From: Methylocystis sp.
GTDB taxonomy: Bacteria > Pseudomonadota > Alphaproteobacteria > Rhizobiales > Beijerinckiaceae
Direction: 5' to 3'
Assembly (NCBI GenBank): GCA_016178015.1
Contig: JACOUB010000011.1
Location: 1-40,802 of the forward strand
DNA length: 40,802 bases
The translations under genes were made by a program, and so were the position numbers. Every line of letters begins with the position of its first letter. Position 1 is the first letter of the stretch. Positions 34,928-40,802 of the stretch are shown piece by piece. The notes under the pieces are model-generated. The model was not told where the DNA came from. It saw only the letters and a program-made list of their open reading frames with translations, and did no database searches.

Positions 34928-35295
34928 TACAGCACCTCCGGCGCGAGCGAGATGATCTTCATGTGGTTCTTGGCGCGCAGTTCGCGCGGCACCGGGCCGA
35001 AGATGCGGGTGCCGATCGGTTCGGCCTGATTGTTGATGAGAACGGCGGCGTTCGAATCGAAGCGGATCACCGATCCGTCGGCGCGCTTGATGGCTTTCGC
35101 CGTGCGCACCACGACGGCCTTCATCACGTCGCCCTTTTTCACGCGCCCGCGTGGGATCGCCTCTTTGATCGAGACGACGATGATGTCGCCGACGCCGGCA
35201 TATTTGCGCTTCGACCCGCCCAGCACCTTGAGGCACATGACGCGGCGGGCGCCAGAGTTGTCGGCGACATCGAGATTTGTCTGCATCTGGATCAT
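34927..35295 (-). CDS. rplN: 50S ribosomal protein L14
   Basis: Interface protein forming intersubunit bridge B8 and the docking site of RsfS. The 122-residue protein has the full L14 pattern: [28 protein letters not shown] at the N-terminus and [28 protein letters not shown] at the end. It is separated from rpsQ by 80 bp, the second longest gap in this operon, with no obvious hairpin. Confidence 0.96.
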   Translation of the reverse strand: MIQMQTNLDVADNSGARRVMCLKVLGGSKRKYAGVGDIIVVSIKEAIPRGRVKKGDVMKAVVVRTAKAIKRADGSVIRFDSNAAVLINNQAEPIGTRIFGPVPRELRAKNHMKIISLAPEVL

Positions 35296-35375
35296 GGCTT
35301 ACCCGCATTTCATCCTAAGCCCAGTTTCGGCGCCTTGCCGGCCCCCTCTGGGAAAGCAATCCCTCGCCGCCGCCG

Positions 35376-35618
35376 TCACGGCTTGGCGGCGGTCTCGACG
35401 ACGCGCCAGCGCTTCAGCTTGGAAACCGGCGCCGACTCTTCGATCGTCACCACGTCCCCGACCTTGAACTTCCGGTCCTCGTCGTGAGCGTGATAATTCT
35501 TGGTGCGCCGCACCGTCTTCTGGAACAGCGGATGCGTGAAACGGCGCTCGACCTTCACAACCACAGTCTTGTTCTGCTTGTCGCTGACCACGACGCCTTG
35601 GAGAATTCGCTTCGGCAT
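35376..35618 (-). CDS. rpsQ: 30S ribosomal protein S17
   Basis: Primary 16S rRNA-binding OB-fold protein. The 80-residue protein shows the family pattern [32 protein letters not shown] with [20 protein letters not shown] at the C-terminus, of usual length. It follows rpmC after 9 bp and belongs to the 3' part of the S10 gene group. Confidence 0.95.
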   Translation of the reverse strand: MPKRILQGVVVSDKQNKTVVVKVERRFTHPLFQKTVRRTKNYHAHDEDRKFKVGDVVTIEESAPVSKLKRWRVVETAAKP

Positions 35619-35627
35619 GGCGCTATC

Positions 35628-35840
35628 TCAACTTTCGTGTTCGGGGCGCTTTTGCGCGGCGATGGTCTTGGCCCGGGCGATTTCGCGCCTGACGACGCGC
35701 ACACGGGAGGTATTCTCGAGCTGCCCGGTGGCGCGCTGAAAACGCAGATTGAACTGCTCCTTTTTCAGCTTCAGGACCTCTTCGCTCAATTGATCGTCGG
35801 TCATGACGCGAAGGTCGGACAGGCGCTGCTTGGATTTCAT
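35628..35840 (-). CDS. rpmC: 50S ribosomal protein L29
   Basis: Two-helix protein at the tunnel exit beside L23. The 70-residue protein begins [34 protein letters not shown] and continues with the family segment [22 protein letters not shown] longer frame from 35847 is in another frame and is not used. The gap to rplP is 10 bp. Confidence 0.95.
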   Translation of the reverse strand: MKSKQRLSDLRVMTDDQLSEEVLKLKKEQFNLRFQRATGQLENTSRVRVVRREIARAKTIAAQKRPEHES

Positions 35841-35850
35841 CTTGCAACCC

Positions 35851-36264
35851 TCATTCGGCGATGCGTTCGACGAAGCGCGTCTTGATCGGCAATTTGGCGG
35901 CGGCCAGCGTCAGCGCCTCGCGCGCCAGGCCGGCGGGCACGCCGTCGATCTCGAACATGATGCGGCCCGGCGCCACGCGAACCGCCCACAACTCCGGCGC
36001 GCCCTTGCCCTTGCCCATACGCACCTCGGTCGGCTTCTTCGAGATCGGCACATCCGGGAAGATGAGGATCCACACGCGGCCGGCCCGTTTCATGTGACGC
36101 GTCAAGGCGCGCCGCGCCGCTTCGATCTGCCGCGCGGTGATGCGCTCTGGCTCCAGCGCCTTCAAGCCGAACTGACCAAAGTTCAGCGCGAAGCCACCCT
36201 TGGAGGCGCCGCGGATGCGGCCCTTGAAAGCCTTGCGGAACTTGGTGCGTTTGGGTTGCAACAT
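35851..36264 (-). CDS. rplP: 50S ribosomal protein L16
   Basis: Contacts A-site tRNA and organises the peptidyl transferase region. The 137-residue protein starts [19 protein letters not shown], contains [25 protein letters not shown] and the [22 protein letters not shown] signature, as expected for the bacterial family. It is 31 bp after rpsC. Confidence 0.96.
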   Translation of the reverse strand: MLQPKRTKFRKAFKGRIRGASKGGFALNFGQFGLKALEPERITARQIEAARRALTRHMKRAGRVWILIFPDVPISKKPTEVRMGKGKGAPELWAVRVAPGRIMFEIDGVPAGLAREALTLAAAKLPIKTRFVERIAE

Positions 36265-36295
36265 GATGTCGAACTCTCGAAGTCAAACTGCGGCG

Positions 36296-37030
36296 TCAGG
36301 CCGCGTCGCGGGGTTCGCGGGGTTCTCTGCGCCGGCGTTCGCCGTGATGATCGGCGCCGCTGGCCGCTTCGGCCTGGCGTTTGTCTTGCGCCATCGGATC
36401 GTGCTCGAGGATTTCGCCCTTGAATATCCAGACCTTGATGCCGCAGGTTCCATAGGCGGTGTGCGCCGTGGCGACGCCATAGTCCACATCGGCGCGCAAG
36501 GTGTGCAGCGGCACGCGGCCTTCGCGATACCACTCGAGACGCGCGATTTCCGCGCCGCCCAGGCGGCCGGAGCAATTGATGCGGATGCCCTGCGCGCCAA
36601 GCCTCATGGCCGACTGCACGGCGCGCTTCATGGCGCGCCGAAACGCGACGCGGCGCTCCAGTTGCTGAGCGATCGAATCGGCGACCAAGGTCGCCTCGAT
36701 CTCGGGCTTCCTCACCTCGACGATGTTGATCACCACTTCGCTGTCGGTCAGCTTGCCGACCAGTTTGCGAATCTTGTCGATGTCGGCGCCTTTCTTGCCG
36801 ATGACGACGCCAGGACGCGCCGAATGGATCGTCACGCGGCACTTCTTATGCGGCCGCTCGATGACGATGTGCGACACCGCCGCCTGTTTGAGTTGCTTCG
36901 AGACCGCCTCGCGGATTGCGAAGTCCTCATGCAGGAGCTTGGCGTATTCGCCCTTATTGGCGAACCAGCGGGAATCCCAGGTCCGGTTGATGCCCAGACG
37001 CAGGCCGATCGGATTGACCTTCTGACCCAT
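36296..37030 (-). CDS. rpsC: 30S ribosomal protein S3
   Basis: Mouth-of-entry protein with mRNA helicase activity together with S4 and S5. The 244-residue protein starts [14 protein letters not shown], has the KH domain with GxxG as [10 protein letters not shown], and the C-terminal domain with [31 protein letters not shown]. The final ~25 residues are a charged tail ([15 protein letters not shown]), common but variable in alphaproteobacteria. Confidence 0.96.
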   Translation of the reverse strand: MGQKVNPIGLRLGINRTWDSRWFANKGEYAKLLHEDFAIREAVSKQLKQAAVSHIVIERPHKKCRVTIHSARPGVVIGKKGADIDKIRKLVGKLTDSEVVINIVEVRKPEIEATLVADSIAQQLERRVAFRRAMKRAVQSAMRLGAQGIRINCSGRLGGAEIARLEWYREGRVPLHTLRADVDYGVATAHTAYGTCGIKVWIFKGEILEHDPMAQDKRQAEAASGADHHGERRRREPREPRDAA

Positions 37031-37040
37031 GGTTGCTCCT

Positions 37041-37427
37041 TTAGGCGGGCGCGCTGGCGCCGACTTCGCGCACGATGATCGTCAGATTGGAGAATGGCTT
37101 CTCGATTCTGCCGGAACGCCCCCGCGCTCTGGCGTGGAAGCGCTTCATGACCAGCGATTTGCCCACGAAAGCCTGGGCGACGACGAGATCGTCGACATCG
37201 AGGCTATGGTTGTTCTCGGCGTTGGCGATGGCGCTCTCCAATGTCTTCTTGACGTCGCGGGCGATGCGCTTGCGCGAGAATTCGAGATCGGCGAGCGCGC
37301 GATCAACTTTCTTGCCGCGAATGAGCTGGGCAAGAAGATTGAGCTTTTGCGGCGAGACGCGCAGCATTTTGAGGACGGCTTGCGCCTCGTTGTCCGCCAG
37401 GGCGCGCGCGTGTTTGGGCTTGGACAT
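37041..37427 (-). CDS. rplV: 50S ribosomal protein L22
   Basis: Lines the exit tunnel with a long beta hairpin that, with L4, forms the constriction. The 128-residue protein has [40 protein letters not shown] and the hairpin segment [25 protein letters not shown]. The arrangement is rpsS (6 bp gap), rplV, rpsC (10 bp gap). Confidence 0.96.
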   Translation of the reverse strand: MSKPKHARALADNEAQAVLKMLRVSPQKLNLLAQLIRGKKVDRALADLEFSRKRIARDVKKTLESAIANAENNHSLDVDDLVVAQAFVGKSLVMKRFHARARGRSGRIEKPFSNLTIIVREVGASAPA

Positions 37428-37433
37428 GGTCGA

Positions 37434-37712
37434 TTAGGTCCTCTTCGCCTTCTTGTCTCCCGAATGCGTTTGGAAGGTGCGCGTCGGAGCAAATTCGCCC
37501 AACTTGTGGCCGATCATGTCTTCGCTGACCAGAACCGGAATGTGCTTGTGGCCGTTGTGGACGCCGAAGGTCAATCCCACGAACTGCGGCAGGATGGTAG
37601 AGCGGCGGCTCCAGGTCTTGATGACGTCCGAGCGACCCGACGTGCGCGCCACATCCGCCTTCTTGAGCAGATAGCCGTCGACGAACGGGCCTTTCCAAAT
37701 AGAGCGCGCCAT
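37434..37712 (-). CDS. rpsS: 30S ribosomal protein S19
   Basis: Head protein forming the bridge with L5 via S13. The 92-residue protein starts [20 protein letters not shown] and contains the family signature [35 protein letters not shown], with a basic end (KKAKRT). It begins 3 bp after the rplB stop. Confidence 0.96.
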   Translation of the reverse strand: MARSIWKGPFVDGYLLKKADVARTSGRSDVIKTWSRRSTILPQFVGLTFGVHNGHKHIPVLVSEDMIGHKLGEFAPTRTFQTHSGDKKAKRT

Positions 37713-37715
37713 GCG

Positions 37716-38555
37716 TCAGCCCTTCTTCTTGCGGTTGTGCCGCGAGGACACGATGAACCGTGTGGTCGATTTGTTGGAACGGGTCTTCTTGCCCTTGGTC
37801 GGCTTGCCCCAGGGCGTGACCGGATGGCGTCCGCCCGAGGTGCGGCCTTCGCCGCCGCCGTGCGGGTGATCGATCGGGTTCATGGTGACGCCGCGGTTGT
37901 GCGGACGCTGGCCGAGCCAGCGCGAACGGCCGGCCTTGCCGATCGAGATGTTCATGTGGTCGGGGTTGGAAACCGCGCCGATGCTCGCGAAACATTGCCC
38001 GTGCACGAGGCGCTGCTCGCCGGAATTCAGCCGCAGGATCACATAGCCCTGATCGCGCCCGACGATCTGCGCATAGGTCCCGGCGGAACGGGCGATGGCG
38101 CCGCCCTTGCCGATCTTCATTTCGACATTGTGGACGATGGTGCCGAGCGGGATATTGGCGATCGGCATGGCGTTGCCAGGCTTCACGTCGACCTGTCGGC
38201 CGGACACCACCTCATCGCCGACGGCAAGTCGCTGCGGGGCGAGGATGTAGGCGAGCGCGCCGTCGTTGTAGCGCAGCAGCGCGATGAAGGCCGTTCGATT
38301 CGGGTCATACTCGATCCGCTCGATCTTGGCCGGAATGTCGAGCTTGCGCCGTTTGAAATCGACGATCCGATAGCTCTGCTTATGGCCGCCGCCGCGAAAG
38401 CGCACGGTGATGCGGCCGTGGTTGTTGCGCCCGCCGTTGGCCGGCTTGCCCTCCGTCAGCGTCTTGACCGGCTTGCCCTTATAAAGATCGCTGCGGTCGA
38501 CGATGACGAGCTGGCGAAAGCTCGGCGTAACCGGCTTGAATGTTTTCAGCGCCAT
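37716..38555 (-). CDS. rplB: 50S ribosomal protein L2
   Basis: Largest peptidyl-transferase-adjacent protein, needed for subunit association. The 279-residue protein starts [20 protein letters not shown], has the 23S-binding core and the C-terminal [20 protein letters not shown] segment with the conserved His of the HPHGGG motif, followed by the basic tail [20 protein letters not shown]. The gap to rplW is 23 bp. Confidence 0.97.
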   Translation of the reverse strand: MALKTFKPVTPSFRQLVIVDRSDLYKGKPVKTLTEGKPANGGRNNHGRITVRFRGGGHKQSYRIVDFKRRKLDIPAKIERIEYDPNRTAFIALLRYNDGALAYILAPQRLAVGDEVVSGRQVDVKPGNAMPIANIPLGTIVHNVEMKIGKGGAIARSAGTYAQIVGRDQGYVILRLNSGEQRLVHGQCFASIGAVSNPDHMNISIGKAGRSRWLGQRPHNRGVTMNPIDHPHGGGEGRTSGGRHPVTPWGKPTKGKKTRSNKSTTRFIVSSRHNRKKKG

Positions 38556-38578
38556 GGCGTTGTCCTCGAAGCCTGCCT

Positions 38579-38875
38579 TTAGAGTCCTGTGGTCACGTCG
38601 ATCTTGAAGCCTTCGGCCAAGGTGACGACGGCTTTCTTGACATCCGATCGCTTGCCGCGCACGCCGCGGAAGGCCTTGATCTTACCCTTGCGATTGAGCG
38701 TGTTCACGGCCTTGACCTTGACGTCGAACAGCCCTTCTACGGCCGCCTTGATCTGCGGTTTGGTGGCGTTCTCGCGAACCTTGAACACGACCTGATCGTG
38801 TTCGGACGCGGTGGTCGCTTTCTCGGTGATGATCGGCGCGACGATCACGTCGTAATGGCGCATGTCCTTGCTCAT
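38579..38875 (-). CDS. rplW: 50S ribosomal protein L23
   Basis: Exit-site protein that docks trigger factor and the signal recognition particle. The 98-residue protein has [47 protein letters not shown], the usual pattern, and ends DVTTGL. Its start overlaps the rplD stop by 4 bp, the only overlap in the rpsJ to rpsS part of the cluster. Confidence 0.96.
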   Translation of the reverse strand: MSKDMRHYDVIVAPIITEKATTASEHDQVVFKVRENATKPQIKAAVEGLFDVKVKAVNTLNRKGKIKAFRGVRGKRSDVKKAVVTLAEGFKIDVTTGL

Positions 38876-39492
38876 TTCAGACGCGCCTCCAGCGCATCGA
38901 CCGCCGCGCGGGTCAACACCAGCTTCGCACGGCGGAGAATATCGTAAACATTGACGCCTGCGACCGACAGCACGTCGATCTTCGGTAAATTGCGCGCCGC
39001 CCGGGCGAAGTTGGCCTGCGGCGCGGCGCCGTCGATGATGAGCGCGTCGTTCAAGCCCAGCTTGTCGAAGCCGGCCTTGAGCAACTTGGTCTTGGGCTCA
39101 GCCAGCACGGCGTTTTCCCACACCACGATGGCGCCGTCCTTGGCTTTCGCCGAGAGCGCGTGCTTCAATGCGAGCCGCCGCACCTTTTTCGGCAGATCAT
39201 GCGCATGACCGCGCACCTGCGGCCCGAACGCCCGGCCGCCGCCGCGGAACTGCGGCACGCGCGCCGAGCCGTGCCGCGCGCCGCCCGTGCCCTTCTGCTT
39301 ATATACCTTCTTGCCGGTGCGGGCGATGTCGGCCCGGTTCTTGACGGCGTGCGTTCCGGCGCGCCGCTTGGCGAGCTGCCAGCGGATCATGCGGAAGATC
39401 AGGTCCTCGCGCGGTTCGAGACCAAAAATCTCGTCGGCGAGCTCGATCGAACCGGCCGTCTGCCCGTCGAACGACGTGATGTCGATCTTCAC
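38872..39492 (-). CDS. rplD: 50S ribosomal protein L4
   Basis: Tunnel-wall protein; in E. coli it also represses its own operon by attenuation at the S10 leader. The 206-residue protein has the extended loop [25 protein letters not shown], then [20 protein letters not shown], and the globular C-terminal half. Any L4-dependent leader would lie upstream of rpsJ, where I see a palindromic repeat but no recognisable copy of the E. coli structure. Confidence 0.96.
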   Translation of the reverse strand: MKIDITSFDGQTAGSIELADEIFGLEPREDLIFRMIRWQLAKRRAGTHAVKNRADIARTGKKVYKQKGTGGARHGSARVPQFRGGGRAFGPQVRGHAHDLPKKVRRLALKHALSAKAKDGAIVVWENAVLAEPKTKLLKAGFDKLGLNDALIIDGAAPQANFARAARNLPKIDVLSVAGVNVYDILRRAKLVLTRAAVDALEARLK

Positions 39493-39495
39493 AGC

Positions 39496-40212
39496 TCAGC
39501 CCTCCTTCTGTTCTTGGCGCGTCGCGGCGCCCGCATCGGCCAACCGGAACTTGCCCGGCTGCGGCGCCTCCGCCGGCAGCGTGCGCTTCACCGCGTCGCG
39601 CAAGTAAATCCAACCGCCGGCGTGTCCGGGCACCGCGCCCTCGACGAGCACCAGCCCGCGCTCGACATCGGTCCGCAGCACCCGCAGATTCTGCGCAGTG
39701 ACTCGCACGCCGCCCATCTGGCCGGCCATCTTCTTGTTCTTGAAAGTCTTGCCAGGGTCCTGACGGCCGCCGGTCGAGCCATGCGAGCGATGCGACAGCG
39801 ACACGCCGTGGCTGGCGCGCAGGCCGCCGAAATTCCAGCGTTTCATAGGGCCGGCGAAGCCTTTGCCGATCGTCGTTCCGGTCGCGTCGACGAACTGGCC
39901 GACGACGAAATGATCGGCGGTGATCTCGGCGCCGACTGGCAGAAGCTCGGCTTCGCCAACGCGAAATTCGGCCAACTTCAACTTCGGCTCGACTTTGGCG
40001 GCGGCGAACCGGCCGCGCTCCGCCTTCGAGACGTTCTTCACCTTGGCGCGTCCAATCCCGAGCTGAACGGCGATATAGCCGTTCTGCTCCTTGGTCCGCT
40101 GCGCGACGACTTGGCAGCCGTCCAGCTTCAGGACCGTGACCGGCACATGTTCGCCCGCATCGGTGAAGATGCGGGTCATTCCGAGCTTTTGCGCGATGAC
40201 GCCAGTCCGCAT
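39496..40212 (-). CDS. rplC: 50S ribosomal protein L3
   Basis: Early assembly protein reaching the peptidyl transferase centre. The 238-residue protein starts [28 protein letters not shown] and carries the long central extension ending in the [14 protein letters not shown] segment, whose Gln is the PrmB methylation site in E. coli. The C-terminal tail after [16 protein letters not shown] is longer than in E. coli. The gap to rplD is 3 bp. Confidence 0.96.
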   Translation of the reverse strand: MRTGVIAQKLGMTRIFTDAGEHVPVTVLKLDGCQVVAQRTKEQNGYIAVQLGIGRAKVKNVSKAERGRFAAAKVEPKLKLAEFRVGEAELLPVGAEITADHFVVGQFVDATGTTIGKGFAGPMKRWNFGGLRASHGVSLSHRSHGSTGGRQDPGKTFKNKKMAGQMGGVRVTAQNLRVLRTDVERGLVLVEGAVPGHAGGWIYLRDAVKRTLPAEAPQPGKFRLADAGAATRQEQKEG

Positions 40213-40275
40213 GATCCAATCCTTCGCAAGACGCTTTTTCTTAAACGAAAAGTCGCCTGGTCCCTGTTGCCTTCC

Positions 40276-40584
40276 TTAAAGCTTGATCTCGACGTCGACG
40301 CCGGCCGCGAGATCGAGCTTCATCAGCGCGTCCACGGTTTGCGGCGTCGGATCGACGATGTCGAGAACGCGCTTATGGGTCCTGATTTCGAACTGCTCGC
40401 GCGACTTCTTATCGATGTGCGGCGAGCGGTTCACCGTGAACTTCTCGATTTTGGTCGGCAAGGGGATCGGTCCACGCACCCGCGCGCCCGTGCGCTTGGC
40501 CGTCGAGACGATCTCCTTCGTCGAACTGTCGAGAATCCGGTGATCGAACGCCTTGAGACGGATGCGGATATTTTGGCCGTTCAT
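40276..40584 (-). CDS. rpsJ: 30S ribosomal protein S10 (NusE)
   Basis: Head protein of the 30S that also acts as NusE with NusB and NusG in antitermination and transcription-translation coupling. The 102-residue protein starts [19 protein letters not shown] and has the assembly loop [22 protein letters not shown] and [13 protein letters not shown] at the end. It is preceded by 81 bp containing a palindromic repeat that separates it from tuf. Confidence 0.97.
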   Translation of the reverse strand: MNGQNIRIRLKAFDHRILDSSTKEIVSTAKRTGARVRGPIPLPTKIEKFTVNRSPHIDKKSREQFEIRTHKRVLDIVDPTPQTVDALMKLDLAAGVDVEIKL

Positions 40585-40605
40585 TGTATCGTCCTTTTGG
40601 ACCGT

Positions 40606-40653
40606 GGACCGCGCGCCTTCAGGCGCGCATGCGGGCCTGAAGGCCCGCGGTCC
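40606..40653. repeat. GCGAGCC-family repeat, copy 4, with paired stem changes
   Basis: GGACC, then hairpin GCGCGCC-TTCA-GGCGCGC, a 2-bp spacer, hairpin GCGGGCC-TGAA-GGCCCGC, then GGTCC. Compared with copies 1-3, the fourth stem pair changed from A:T to C:G in one unit and to G:C in the other, so both hairpins stay complete. It lies between tuf and rpsJ, on the path of the ribosomal-cluster transcript. Confidence 0.85.
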
Positions 40654-40665
40654 GGTCGCTTCCCC

Positions 40666-40802
<137 letters not shown>

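Noticed and set aside
37029-38582. Open frame of 517 codons on the plus strand
   Set aside because: Antisense to rplV, rpsS and rplB, which are certain genes; composition is a mirror of their codons.

Overview
The window looks like chromosome of a GC-rich alphaproteobacterium of the order Hyphomicrobiales (Rhizobiales). It has an Irr-type Fur-family regulator, the gene set nth / DUF2244 / Ada-like methyltransferase, a short-LID adenylate kinase and Rhizobiales-type palindromic intergenic repeats. A complete molybdenum, NAD-dependent formate dehydrogenase operon (fdsGBACD) with its own LysR regulator fits a methylotroph, for example of the Methylocystis/Methylosinus or Beijerinckiaceae groups. 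That placement is an inference; no rRNA or methane/methanol oxidation gene is present to confirm it.

Layout. 1-2312 (minus strand): a COG0523 (CobW-like) metal-handling GTPase, cut by the left edge, overlapped by a D-Ala-D-Ala carboxypeptidase with a His-rich tail. 2548-9531 (plus): LysR regulator, then fdsG-fdsB-fdsA-fdsC-fdsD, whose genes all overlap. Together they make the formate:NAD+ oxidoreductase that feeds NADH from C1 oxidation. 9686-16784: a cell-wall lytic transglycosylase, irr, galU and galE (UDP-glucose/UDP-galactose supply), nth, a DUF2244 membrane protein, an AraC/MGMT fusion and a DedA membrane protein. 17023-20341: a small unknown protein, a 573-bp gene-poor stretch, a Tat-exported protein with an Arg/Trp tail, glyoxalase I and a long CDF metal transporter. 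20590-27533: xseB, ugd (UDP-glucuronate, completing a UDP-sugar set with galU and galE), and the divergent pair maeB/mutS. 27643-28678: a small secreted Ig-like protein and a Uma2-family nuclease. 28727-40802 (all minus): adk, secY and the complete S10/spc ribosomal protein cluster up to rpsJ, then the C-terminal end of EF-Tu, cut by the right edge.

Repeats. Three families of palindromic repeats (REP/BIME-like) punctuate the intergenic regions: a family with core GCGAGCC-TTCA-GGCTCGC (four copies), a family with core hairpins around CTTGT (one inverted pair), and a family with TTCTCCCG hairpins (two copies). Two families show paired base changes that keep their hairpins intact. Two elements sit inside the ribosomal protein cluster.

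Most of the window is ordinary housekeeping DNA, and I did not find a clearly new multi-gene system. The items I would follow up are: the Tat-exported Arg/Trp-tail protein; the covarying repeats, especially the two in the ribosomal cluster; the junction at 27534-28726, where two usually conserved neighbourhoods (mutS-glnD and adk-rpsM) both end; a 72-residue extension on ribosomal protein L5; and several unexplained short symmetric or tandem sites in leaders and divergent promoter regions.
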